Assembly: GCA_019414515.1 (NCBI GenBank)
Contig: DXLX01000032.1
Span: forward strand, 1-64,000
Source of the DNA: Collinsella sp.
Lineage (GTDB): Bacteria; Actinomycetota; Coriobacteriia; Coriobacteriales; Coriobacteriaceae
DNA length: 64,000 nucleotides
Reading direction: 5' to 3'
Shown here: one piece after another, positions 35,934 through 43,581 of the stretch
Position numbering within the stretch: position 1 is the first letter of the stretch
Layout: every line of letters begins with the position of its first letter
Notes under the pieces: model-generated
Told to the model about the DNA's origin: nothing
Seen by the model: the letters and a program-made list of their open reading frames with translations, nothing else
Database searches by the model: none
Position numbers and translations under genes: made by a program

Positions 35934-36445
35934 GCGGGGCTCCCCTCAAAATAATGGTGGACGCCAACGTATGGGTTGATTCGTTTTGCGTCGACCATGC
36001 CGAGTCGCTTGCCGCGCGTGCGTTTATTGGGCAGGCGGCGGAGACGGGGGCATTGCTGTTCTTTCCGGTGCATATCGCCAAGGACGTGCTGTACGTTGTC
36101 CAACACGAGCTGAAGCGTAGCGTTCTTGCCAGCGGGGGAGCGCTCGACGAGGCATCTGCCCGTGCAATTGGCGATGCGGCGTTGGCGTTTGTTCGGAACA
36201 TGACCGAAAACGCTACGGCCGTGGGTGCAGACGCATCCGATCTGTGGCTAGCCGACAAATATCTGACGCTCCATCGCGATTACGAGGACAACTTGGTGCT
36301 CGCCGCGTGCAAGCGCGCACAGGTCGATTACTTAGTGACCAACGATCACAAGCTGCTCGAACATGCCGATCTTGCAGCGAAGACCCCGCGCCAAATGATG
36401 TCGATTCTTGCTTTGGCCGAACGCGGCGGCGCGGCTATCGGTTGA
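35930..36445 (+). CDS. PIN-domain ribonuclease toxin
   Basis: A 171-residue PIN protein. The first acidic site is in IMVDANVWVDSF. Further acidic residues are the E of QHELKR, the D of HRDYEDNLVLAACKRA and the D of DYLVTNDHKLL, spaced as in VapC-like RNases. It starts at GTG 35930 overlapping the antitoxin stop; ATG 35954 is a less likely start. It is different enough from the PIN toxin at 6923 that the two modules are independent. The partner here is RelB-like rather than Phd-like, showing partner exchange among PIN toxins. Confidence 0.85.
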   Translation: MSGAPLKIMVDANVWVDSFCVDHAESLAARAFIGQAAETGALLFFPVHIAKDVLYVVQHELKRSVLASGGALDEASARAIGDAALAFVRNMTENATAVGADASDLWLADKYLTLHRDYEDNLVLAACKRAQVDYLVTNDHKLLEHADLAAKTPRQMMSILALAERGGAAIG

Positions 36446-36503
36446 CGCGAACTGTTTGCGGGCCTCTTGGACGACGATGCGCCAAGGGACCCGCGTCTGC
36501 TAT

Positions 36504-36938
36504 TTACAAAAGCTCGGCCTTAATGGTGGGACTTTCTGCGAGCTGCTCGGCTGCCTTTTCGTCTGAGCTGTCGAGTGCTGCCAGACTGCGGTAGACCCAC
36601 TCGTTGACCTGGGTGTTCTTGACGCCTGCAGTCTGCATAAGGGTACCTACCTCGCGGATTGCTGCGAGCAGATCGGCCTTGGGACCTGCGAGCTCTACCT
36701 CGATGCCGTGGTAGGCGGCCACGCCGCGGTTCTCACTCACGTGGTCGATAAAGCCCTCGACGGTCTCAAGCTGCTGGGCGAGAGCTGCATCATCGTCGGC
36801 GTCCAGCGCGACGAGTGCGTTCGATACCGTGAGGGCGGGATGTCCGCAGGGGACAAAGCCTTCGATGACATCCATAGCTTCGGTAATGGTTGAGCCCAGG
36901 CCTGCGAGGGCATTGACGAGTTGCTGCTTGGTATCCAT
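36504..36938 (-). CDS. Hypothetical protein of 144 residues
   Basis: I do not recognise this protein. It is mostly helical by composition, rich in Ala, Asp, Glu and Leu, with no signal peptide or membrane segment. Recognisable pieces are MDTKQQLVNALAGLGSTITE, FVPCGHPALTVSNALVALD, and VNEWVYRSLAALDSS. It is probably cytoplasmic. The minus-strand ATG at 36938 follows GAAAGGACC. It converges with the PIN toxin gene and faces away from tmRNA, with no obvious partner. Good RBS, codon use like its neighbours and a clean frame support it as a real gene. Confidence 0.7.
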   Translation of the reverse strand: MDTKQQLVNALAGLGSTITEAMDVIEGFVPCGHPALTVSNALVALDADDDAALAQQLETVEGFIDHVSENRGVAAYHGIEVELAGPKADLLAAIREVGTLMQTAGVKNTQVNEWVYRSLAALDSSDEKAAEQLAESPTIKAELL

Positions 36939-37173
36939 AACGGTCCTTTCGACGGGCAATTTTGCTTGGCGAAAATATACGTGACGCGATCGGTAGCAAA
37001 AATGCGAAGTGCGGCGCACATTGGGGTCTTCACAGCTTGTGCATAGAACAACTGTCCGCTTTCAGAACGTGGTAAGATAACTCAACACAAGCGGGGCTCG
37101 CCCCGTATGTTCCATGAAAAGTCGACGGGTGTTGGGTGCTCGTGCCCAATGCCATCCAGACTTCCCGACATTC

Positions 37174-37537
37174 GGGGGCGACTGGTTTCGACACGATAGC
37201 TCTGAGAGAGGAAGCAAGCCGAGGTCTCCTCGCCTCGTTAAACAGGGGTACCGTCAAATTGAATTGACAACAACTCTTCTTTTGAGCCTATGGCTCTCGC
37301 TGCTTAGTTTATAGCGGCGCGTCAACCCGGTGATTTCCCCGACACCGGCGCGACGTCATTTTAGGGGAATGCTCCTGCGCACGTAATCGGTATGGCGCAG
37401 GCTAAGACCGAACCGGTTAGGACGCCGCGAGCGTGTCGCTGCGCGCAAAGCGTCCGAGACTAAACCAGCGACTGAGCTTGGAGATGCCAATCAGGGGGCT
37501 TTCGTGGACCGGAGTTCGATTCTCCGCGCCTCCACCA
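37174..37537 (+). ncRNA. ssrA: tmRNA
   Basis: Rescues stalled ribosomes. The 5' end GGGGGCGACTGGTTTCGAC pairs with the 3' acceptor CGCCTCC before ACCA. The T-arm GGAGTTCGATTCTCC is near the end. The tag frame reads DNNSSFEPMALAA then TAG (37266-37307), ending in the LAA signal for proteases; an in-frame TGA at 37260 limits how far upstream it could begin. Length is 364 nt, normal for one-piece tmRNA. A TAAGAT box at 37073 is a possible -10. A terminator follows at 37546. Confidence 0.96.
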
Positions 37538-37545
37538 TAAGTAAC

Positions 37546-37579
37546 AGGCAGGTAGAGAAGTGTTTCTACCTGCCTTTTT
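37546..37579 (+). terminator. Terminator after tmRNA
   Basis: GGCAGGTAGA and TCTACCTGCC form a 10-bp stem with an 8-nt loop followed by T5. Confidence 0.92.
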
Positions 37580-37593
37580 ATTTCTAGTCCGCA

Positions 37594-37628
37594 CCGCGGA
37601 GAATCGAACTCTATGCAGGGCGCGAGCG
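37594..37628 (-). repeat. Inverted partial copy of tmRNA 3' end, copy 1
   Basis: CCGCGGAGAATCGAACTCT matches the complement of the tmRNA T-arm/acceptor start (37511-37528) at 17 of 18 positions and continues into GCAGGGCGCG. A second copy is at 37803, 209 bp away in the same orientation. Confidence 0.8.
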
Positions 37629-37802
37629 TTAAGCAAACGCGAAGCGTTTGTAGCGAGCGGGCGAGGCGCCGGCAGGCGGCCGAAGCCGGTGCGGATTTGC
37701 GAAGCAAATACGCGGATTCTCCGCGCAAAGTCGCGACCAGATATAGATGCGATGCCGATTAAGCTCCGGCTGCCCATGCCCCGCACCAACGCAAGCCCCA
37801 AA

Positions 37803-37837
37803 CCGCGGAGAATCGAACTCTGAGCAGGGCGCGGGCG
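37803..37837 (-). repeat. Inverted partial copy of tmRNA 3' end, copy 2
   Basis: Same 35-bp sequence as 37594-37628 with three differences. Confidence 0.8.
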
Positions 37838-37863
37838 TAAAGAAAACGCCTTGGCAACGCAGA

Positions 37864-38130
37864 CCGGGACACGCTTTCCCGATGGCAGCCCAGGCGGAAA
37901 GCACGTCCCGGAATCCGCGCTCAGACTGGGACGTAGTTTCCGGATGATGCCTCAAGCGGAAACTGCGACCCGGAATCGAGCCGTAGAGTGGGATATGCTT
38001 TCCCAATGGCAGCTCAAGCGGAAAGCGCATCCCGGAATCTAAGCTCGGAATGGGATTCATTTTCCAGATGGCGGGCTCAGCGGAAAATACGACCCGGAAT
38101 TTGCTCTGAGAACGGGACACGCTTTCCCGC
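37864..38130. repeat. Tandem array of hairpins with exact 62-bp period
   Basis: Five units have their GGGA at 37866, 37928, 37990, 38052 and 38114, the last one partial. Each full unit is an imperfect hairpin: GGGA-x-TTTCC, a loop of about 16 nt, GCGGAAA-x-CCCGGAAT. Stem positions differ between units yet stay paired (GCTTTCC/GGAAAGC in units 1 and 3, AGTTTCC/GGAAACT in unit 2, ATTTTCC/GGAAAAT in unit 4). The period is not a multiple of three, so the array is not a protein repeat. Confidence 0.9.
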
Positions 38131-38223
38131 CGACCGCTCCGCCCTCCTCAACTCCAAAACCTGCGCGCCCTCCATCTCAAAACTGGGTAGAAGAAAGCCA
38201 AAACGCAATCGCAGGAGGTCAAT

Positions 38224-39102
38224 ATGACTGCAGAAGATAAGGCAAAGAACGCCGGCAAGGTCGCGCTGGTCCTGGAGGGCGGCAGTTTTCGCGGGCAATT
38301 TACCGCAGGCGTGCTCGACGTTCTCATGGAGGCCGGCGTTGAGATTCCGGCTGTCTACGGTGTATCGGCCGGCGCCCTCAACGGCGTGAACTACAAGTCG
38401 CACCAGATCGGCCGTGCCAACCGCATCAACCTGGCTTTCTGCAACGACAGCCGTTTCATGGGCGCCGCATCGTTTGCGTCCACGGGTTCCATTGTGGGTT
38501 ACGACTTTATCTTCAATGATGTCCAGGACCGCCTGGATCCCTTTGACAACGAGACGTTCGATGCGAGCCCCATCGAGATGTACGCCGTCGCGACGGACAT
38601 GCTCTTTGGAACCGCCACGTACCTGCCGGTCAAAAGCGCCGTGCTCGATCTCGATGCCGTGCGCGCATCGACCTCGTTGCCGCTGGTGACGCCGCCGGTC
38701 GAGATTGACGGGCACAAATACGTCGACGGCGGCGTGGCCGATTCGGTCCCCATCGAGCACGTGCTGGAGGAGGCGGGCTTCGATCGCGCGGTCGTCATTG
38801 TCACGCAGGACCGCTCGTACGAGAAAAAGCCCTACGAGTTTATGCCCGCCGCGCGCGCTCGCTATGCCGACTACCCTTATCTGCTCGAGGCTATCGAGAC
38901 GCGCCACGACCGCTATAACATCCAGCGCATGCATCTGTGGAAGTATGAGCGCGAGGGCCGCGCACTGGTCGTTGCTCCGCAAAAGCCGGTCGAGGTCGGC
39001 CACGTTGAGCACGATCCGGCAAAGCTCCTCGACTTGTATATTCAGGGCCGCCAGGAGGCAAAGCGCTTGCTCGGAGATATCGAGGCGTTTGTCGAGCGCT
39101 AG
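38224..39102 (+). CDS. Patatin-like phospholipase/acylhydrolase
   Basis: A serine lipid hydrolase of 292 residues in the bacterial patatin (RssA/YjjU-like) group. The oxyanion loop EGGSFRGQFTAGVLD, nucleophile elbow GVSAGALNG and the catalytic Asp in VDGGVADSVPI are all intact. No signal peptide or membrane segment is visible, so it is probably cytoplasmic or loosely membrane-bound. The ATG at 38224 follows GCAGGAGG. It stands alone between the repeat region and the ribosomal protein operon. The natural substrate is unknown. Confidence 0.92.
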   Translation: MTAEDKAKNAGKVALVLEGGSFRGQFTAGVLDVLMEAGVEIPAVYGVSAGALNGVNYKSHQIGRANRINLAFCNDSRFMGAASFASTGSIVGYDFIFNDVQDRLDPFDNETFDASPIEMYAVATDMLFGTATYLPVKSAVLDLDAVRASTSLPLVTPPVEIDGHKYVDGGVADSVPIEHVLEEAGFDRAVVIVTQDRSYEKKPYEFMPAARARYADYPYLLEAIETRHDRYNIQRMHLWKYEREGRALVVAPQKPVEVGHVEHDPAKLLDLYIQGRQEAKRLLGDIEAFVER

Positions 39103-39165
39103 CGTCGCGACGTCATGACCCATGGACGACATGTGCAGAAACTCTGGTCGGAGCCAAAATACCTG

Positions 39166-39193
39166 TTGACTCGGGCGGCGAGCGGGGTAATAT
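39166..39193 (+). promoter_or_regulatory. Promoter of rplM-rpsI
   Basis: TTGACT (39166-39171) and TAATAT (39188-39193) with 16-bp spacing, about 65 bp before the rplM start. It gives a leader of about 60 nt. Confidence 0.75.
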
Positions 39194-39259
39194 GGACGGG
39201 TTACTTGCAGAGCCCCGTGAATCTCTGTAACAACACGTACTGTACATGGAGGAGTCTAA

Positions 39260-39703
39260 GTGATTTCGAAATCGACTCACTACGCCAAGCAGGGCGAGGT
39301 CCAGCGCAACTGGGTTCTCGTCGACGCCGATGGTGCTGTCCTGGGCCGTCTTGCCACCCAGATCGCAATGATCCTGCGCGGTAAGAACAAGCCCCAGTTC
39401 ACGCCCAACAGCGACTGCGGCGACTTCGTTGTCGTCATCAACGCCGATAAGGTCCAGCTTACCGGTAACAAGGCCGACACGAAGACCTATTATCGCCACA
39501 GCGGCTACAACGGCGGCCTCAAGGCTGAGAGCTTCCGCCAGGCTATGGAGAAGCACCCGGAGAAGGTCATCGAGCGCGCCGTTCGCGGCATGCTGCCCAA
39601 GACCACCCTCGGCCGTGCCCAGATGACCAAGCTTAAGGTCTACGCTGGTGCCGAGCATCCGCATGCTGCCCAGAACCCCACGAAGATTGAGCTGGAGGCT
39701 TAA
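39260..39703 (+). CDS. rplM: 50S ribosomal protein L13
   Basis: Early-assembling large-subunit protein of 147 residues. [47 protein letters not shown] and [14 protein letters not shown] are the family landmarks. The start is GTG 39260, 9 bases after GGAGGA. It is followed after 2 nt by rpsI, the usual L13-S9 pair. Ribosomal proteins of this operon often self-regulate through the leader; no such structure was recognised here. Confidence 0.97.
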   Translation: MISKSTHYAKQGEVQRNWVLVDADGAVLGRLATQIAMILRGKNKPQFTPNSDCGDFVVVINADKVQLTGNKADTKTYYRHSGYNGGLKAESFRQAMEKHPEKVIERAVRGMLPKTTLGRAQMTKLKVYAGAEHPHAAQNPTKIELEA

Positions 39704-39705
39704 AG

Positions 39706-40101
<396 letters not shown>

Positions 40102-40131
40102 GGTTTTATCTCCTTACGAGATACAATGTAC

Positions 40132-40175
40132 AAGCGGGGCCTGCCGATTGCTCGGCGGGTCCCGCTTTTCTTTTT
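40132..40175 (+). terminator. Terminator after rpsI
   Basis: AGCGGGGCCTGCCG pairs with CGGCGGGTCCCGCT (one G-T pair) around ATTGCT, followed by TTTCTTTTT. Confidence 0.92.
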
Positions 40176-40224
40176 CGACTAGGGTGGGCGACTGCGTTTT
40201 GTCCACTTGGGAAGGAGCGATCCT

Positions 40225-41562
40225 ATGCCCCAGAACATCTTCGGTACCGATGGCGTCCGTGGCGTCGCCAACGCCGACCTCTCGTGCGACCTCGCGTTTC
40301 GCCTTGGCCGTGCGGCGACCAAGTTCCTTGGTCCGGACATTTGCATCGGTCGCGACACGCGTCTTTCGGGCACCATGCTCGAGAGTGCTCTGACCGCCGG
40401 CATTATGGCCGAGGGCGGCCGTCCGCACTGCTGCGGCGTTATCCCTACGCCGGCCGTGGCGCTGCTCACCGTCCAAAACGAGCTCGACGGCGGCATCGTC
40501 ATCTCCGCTTCGCACAATCCGCCGGAGTTCAACGGCATCAAGTTCTTTAGCCGCAAGGGCATGAAGCTTCCCGATGCTGTCGAGGAAGAGATCAGCGCCT
40601 GGGTCATGTCCGAGGAGGCCATGGCTGCCGATACGCTGCCGACCGGTGCCGGTGTGGGTCACATCATCAAGATGAAGGACGCTCGCAAGGCATATGTCGA
40701 CCATGCTATTAGCACCCTCGACGGCCTTAAACTCGACGGTCTGGTTGTTGCCGTCGACTGCGGCCACGGCGCTTCCTGCCAGACTACACCCGCCGCGCTG
40801 CAGCGCCTGGGTGCTACGGTCCATGCCATCAACACCGATTACTGCGGCACCGACATTAACGTCGAGTGCGGCTCCACTCATCTTGAGCCCCTGCGTGAGC
40901 TCGTACTGCGTACCCACGCTGACATCGGCCTGGCCCACGATGGCGACGCCGATCGCGTGCTGTTCGTGGACAGCGAGGGCAACGAGATCGATGGCGACTA
41001 TATCCTGGCCATCTGCGGCTCTGACCTGGCCGCTCGCGGCAAGCTCGCCAACTCCGAGATCGTCTCGACCGTTATGTGCAACCTGGGCTTCTCCATCGCC
41101 ATGAAGGAGCAGGGCTTTGAGATGGTGCAGACCGCCGTGGGCGACCGCTACGTTTTGGAGCGCATGCTCGCGGACGGCGCTGTCATCGGCGGCGAGCAGT
41201 CCGGCCACATCATCTTCCTGGAGCACAACACCACCGGCGACGGCTTGGTGACGGCCCTGCAGCTTCTGGCCGTGCTTAAGCGCACCGGCCGCACCCTCAC
41301 CGACCTTGCCGGCATCATGAAGAAGTACCCGCAGGTGCTTGTCAACGTGCATTCGGACAACAAGGCCGGCCTGGACGATTGTCAGCCCATTTGGGACGCC
41401 GTCGCTGTCGCCGAGAAGGAGCTCAATGGTCGCGGCCGTATCCTGGTGCGCCCGAGCGGTACCGAGCCGCTGGTTCGCGTTATGGCCGAGGCCGAGACAC
41501 ACGAGCTGACCCAGCGCGTTGTCGACGACATCGTCGAGGTTGTCAAGCGCGAACTTCCCTAA
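40225..41562 (+). CDS. glmM: Phosphoglucosamine mutase
   Basis: Converts glucosamine-6-phosphate to glucosamine-1-phosphate for UDP-GlcNAc and so peptidoglycan. The 445-residue length is standard. FGTDGVRGVAN near the start, the active Ser in ISASHNPPEFNGIKFF, the metal loop HDGDADR, the sugar-binding GGEQSGH and the phosphate-binding RPSGTEPLVRVM are present. ATG 40225 follows GAAGGAG. The EIIA-like gene and nagB follow on the same strand; NagB acts on the same sugar phosphate in the opposite direction. Confidence 0.97.
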   Translation: MPQNIFGTDGVRGVANADLSCDLAFRLGRAATKFLGPDICIGRDTRLSGTMLESALTAGIMAEGGRPHCCGVIPTPAVALLTVQNELDGGIVISASHNPPEFNGIKFFSRKGMKLPDAVEEEISAWVMSEEAMAADTLPTGAGVGHIIKMKDARKAYVDHAISTLDGLKLDGLVVAVDCGHGASCQTTPAALQRLGATVHAINTDYCGTDINVECGSTHLEPLRELVLRTHADIGLAHDGDADRVLFVDSEGNEIDGDYILAICGSDLAARGKLANSEIVSTVMCNLGFSIAMKEQGFEMVQTAVGDRYVLERMLADGAVIGGEQSGHIIFLEHNTTGDGLVTALQLLAVLKRTGRTLTDLAGIMKKYPQVLVNVHSDNKAGLDDCQPIWDAVAVAEKELNGRGRILVRPSGTEPLVRVMAEAETHELTQRVVDDIVEVVKRELP

Positions 41563-41633
41563 TGGTCAATAACGGGTGCCAAATGGTAAACTGTTAAGGC
41601 TATTTTGATTGATTGGTATGTCCGAGGGGGAGC

Positions 41634-42131
41634 ATGTTCACTAAAGTCCTAAGGTCTTTTGGTATGCGTGGTCGAGTCCTTACGCTGGATGCTCCCATCT
41701 CGGGCGATGTCATTCCGCTTTCCGAGGTAAACGACCAGACGTTTGCCACTGGCCTTTTGGGTCAGGGCGTGGCGATTCAGCCCACGGGCACACGTGTGAT
41801 CGCGCCGGCGGATGCTAAGGTCGAGGCGATTTTTCCCACGGGTCATGCCGTTGCGCTTAACACGGTCGATGGCTTGGACGTGCTTATTCACGTTGGTTTG
41901 GACACTGTTCAGCTCGAGGGCAAGCACTTTACCGTACATGCGCAAGTGGGTGACATCGTCCATAAGGGCGATGTACTCATCGAGTTCGATCGCGAGGCAA
42001 TTGCTGCCGAGGGCTACGATGTGACGGTTCCCATCTTGGTGTGCAACTCCGTTGAGTTCTCGAGCATTAAGGGCTCCGTTGGAGAGCACGTCGAGGAGAT
42101 GGACCAACTCATCGTCGCTCGCGAGCGCTAG
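41634..42131 (+). CDS. PTS EIIA component, glucose family (Crr-like)
   Basis: A stand-alone phosphocarrier of 165 residues that passes phosphate from HPr to a sugar-specific EIIB and may signal carbon status. VNDQTFATGLLGQGVAIQPT, the first active-site segment TGHAVAL and the phosphorylated His in DVLIHVGLDTVQLEGKHF are conserved. The sugar is unknown; the position between glmM and nagB suggests N-acetylglucosamine, which is an inference. ATG 41634 follows GAGGGGGAG. Confidence 0.93.
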   Translation: MFTKVLRSFGMRGRVLTLDAPISGDVIPLSEVNDQTFATGLLGQGVAIQPTGTRVIAPADAKVEAIFPTGHAVALNTVDGLDVLIHVGLDTVQLEGKHFTVHAQVGDIVHKGDVLIEFDREAIAAEGYDVTVPILVCNSVEFSSIKGSVGEHVEEMDQLIVARER

Positions 42132-42403
42132 TGAGCGCGCTCGGCCTTTAGCCTACAATTCAAACACGTTTACGGAGGGCGCCCTTGAAAGAGGGCGCCC
42201 TCCGTGGCAAGATGGGAAACGTCCGAGGCTAAACAGCTTTGGGTCACCGTGGACGGGCAGGGGCCTCGACGCGGCTAGACACGAGACACATACATTACGC
42301 GACCTCGCCCTGGTGGCCGCACACGTTGGTTGCGGCCGACGCGGGCCGCGGGCAAGTGCTTGTAAGGGGAGCCTTGCCTCTTTTGTACGAGAAAGGACGC
42401 GTA
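42132..42403 (+). promoter_or_regulatory. Structured 5' leader of nagB (candidate cis-regulatory RNA)
   Basis: A TACAAT box at about 42153 gives a leader of some 240 nt. Paired segments seen by eye: a perfect 13-bp stem (42172-42184 with 42193-42205), CGAGGC with GCCTCG, CGTCC with GGACG crossing it (pseudoknot-like), GGCCGCA with TGCGGCC, and GGCAAG with CTTGCC followed by TCTTTTG, shortly before the nagB RBS. The last pair could be a terminator or RBS control stem. It does not resemble the glmS ribozyme. Confidence 0.5.
42172..42205 (+). terminator. Perfect 13-bp hairpin at the head of the nagB leader
   Basis: ACGGAGGGCGCCC and GGGCGCCCTCCGT around an 8-nt loop. There is no T run, so it may be a transcript-stabilising 5' hairpin rather than a terminator of the EIIA gene. 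Confidence 0.55.
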
Positions 42404-43132
42404 ATGAAGATCATTAAAGCTAAAGACTACGAGGATATGAGCCGTAAGGCCGCCAATATCATCTCGGCCCAGGTTATCCTCAAGCCCGATTGCGTACTGG
42501 GTCTTGCCACCGGCTCCACCCCGATTGGCGCCTACAAGCAGCTCGCCGCTTGGTACGAGAAGGGCGACGTCGACTTTGCCGAGGTCAGCACCTACAACCT
42601 GGACGAGTATCGCGGTCTTTCGCACGACGATCCCCAGAGCTATCACTACTTTATGCGCGAGAACTTCTTCGATCACATCAATATTGATCTGAACAACACG
42701 CACGTGCCCGATGGCTCCAACCCCGATGCCGCTGCTGCCTGCTCCGAGTACGACAAGATCGTCGCTGCCGCCGGTTACCCGGATCTGCAGCTGCTCGGCA
42801 TTGGTAATAACGGTCATATTGGCTTCAACGAGCCCGATGACCACTTCTCCAAGGGTACGCACTGCGTCGATCTGACCGAGAGCACCATTCAGGCCAACAG
42901 CCGCCTGTTCGACAGCATCGATGATGTGCCCCGTCAGGCTTACACCATGGGCACCCAGACCATCATGTATGCCCGCATGATCCTGGTTGTCGCCAACGGT
43001 GAGGCCAAGGCTCAGGCTGTGCACGATATGTGCTATGGCCCGGTTACGCCCGAGTGCCCCGCTTCGATCCTGCAGCTCCACACCAATTGCGTCGTCGTTG
43101 CTGACGAGGCCGCTCTTTCGCTCTGCGAGTAA
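42404..43132 (+). CDS. nagB: Glucosamine-6-phosphate deaminase
   Basis: Converts glucosamine-6-phosphate to fructose-6-phosphate and ammonia, feeding amino sugars into glycolysis. The 242-residue length is standard for the short form. LGLATGSTPIGAYKQL, TYNLDEYRGL, and LGIGNNGHIGFNEP carry the catalytic Asp and His. ATG 42404 follows GAAAGGACG. The preceding leader of about 240 nt suggests regulation at the RNA level. A strong terminator follows. Confidence 0.96.
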   Translation: MKIIKAKDYEDMSRKAANIISAQVILKPDCVLGLATGSTPIGAYKQLAAWYEKGDVDFAEVSTYNLDEYRGLSHDDPQSYHYFMRENFFDHINIDLNNTHVPDGSNPDAAAACSEYDKIVAAAGYPDLQLLGIGNNGHIGFNEPDDHFSKGTHCVDLTESTIQANSRLFDSIDDVPRQAYTMGTQTIMYARMILVVANGEAKAQAVHDMCYGPVTPECPASILQLHTNCVVVADEAALSLCE

Positions 43133-43581
43133 CGCGACCAAGCGATCTTACATAGCTTTCCAAAAGGCCCTCGCTTTGCGGGGGCCTTTTTAGTGGATGC
43201 GGGCCGTAATGTGTGCATGACGGAAACCTTGCCACATGCTTGGCGAGTGGGCTCTAAATCATGAGATTCATTCCGTACCAGATTCTATGCACATTTGCCA
43301 CTATAGAGTCGCAAGCGGTAGCGAGGAATAGGCGAGTTGCGCAACTCAAATAAAAACAGACGACTGCGCTACACTGCAAATTGGATGGGACATGCTGGCA
43401 AGCGCATTGACCTGCGCAAAGACCTATTGGTCGGGGGATAAATTACCATCGGGCCTCGCTGTACAAAAACTTGCCAAACACGTACCGGCAGACAACCAAA
43501 AACTCTAAGTCGCGCTATTCACGGGGTGGCTCATATGGTCCTGCAGCTACGGTGTCCATATGGTCGAGTTGAGGAGCAGGC
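43133..43581 (+). other. Intergenic region before the large regulator
   Basis: After the nagB terminator the gap holds a perfect 14-bp palindrome GAGTTGCGCAACTC (43334-43347), a TACACT box near 43371, and two CATATGGTC repeats (near 43532 and 43557) just before the regulator start. No gene was seen. Confidence 0.55.
43162..43192 (+). terminator. Terminator after nagB
   Basis: AAAAGGCCCTCGC and GCGGGGGCCTTTTT pair around TTT (one mismatch) and run into T residues. Confidence 0.9.

Larger units (their letters stand above)
37538..38223 (+). other. Repeat-rich non-coding region between tmRNA and the patatin gene
   Basis: A 686-bp gap with no convincing gene. It holds the tmRNA terminator, two direct copies of a 35-bp sequence complementary in part to the tmRNA 3' end (37594-37628 and 37803-37837), a hairpin CAAACGC-GAA-GCGTTTG (37634-37650), and a tandem hairpin array of 62-bp period (37864-38130). 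Confidence 0.75.

Noticed and set aside
37864..38130. Regular repeat spacing considered as a CRISPR array
   Set aside because: Repeats are not constant, there are no unique spacers of even length and no cas genes nearby; the units are hairpins that abut at a 62-bp period.
42206..42403. glmS ribozyme or RNase P RNA upstream of nagB
   Set aside because: Conserved core sequences of both RNAs are absent, and the length is too short for RNase P.
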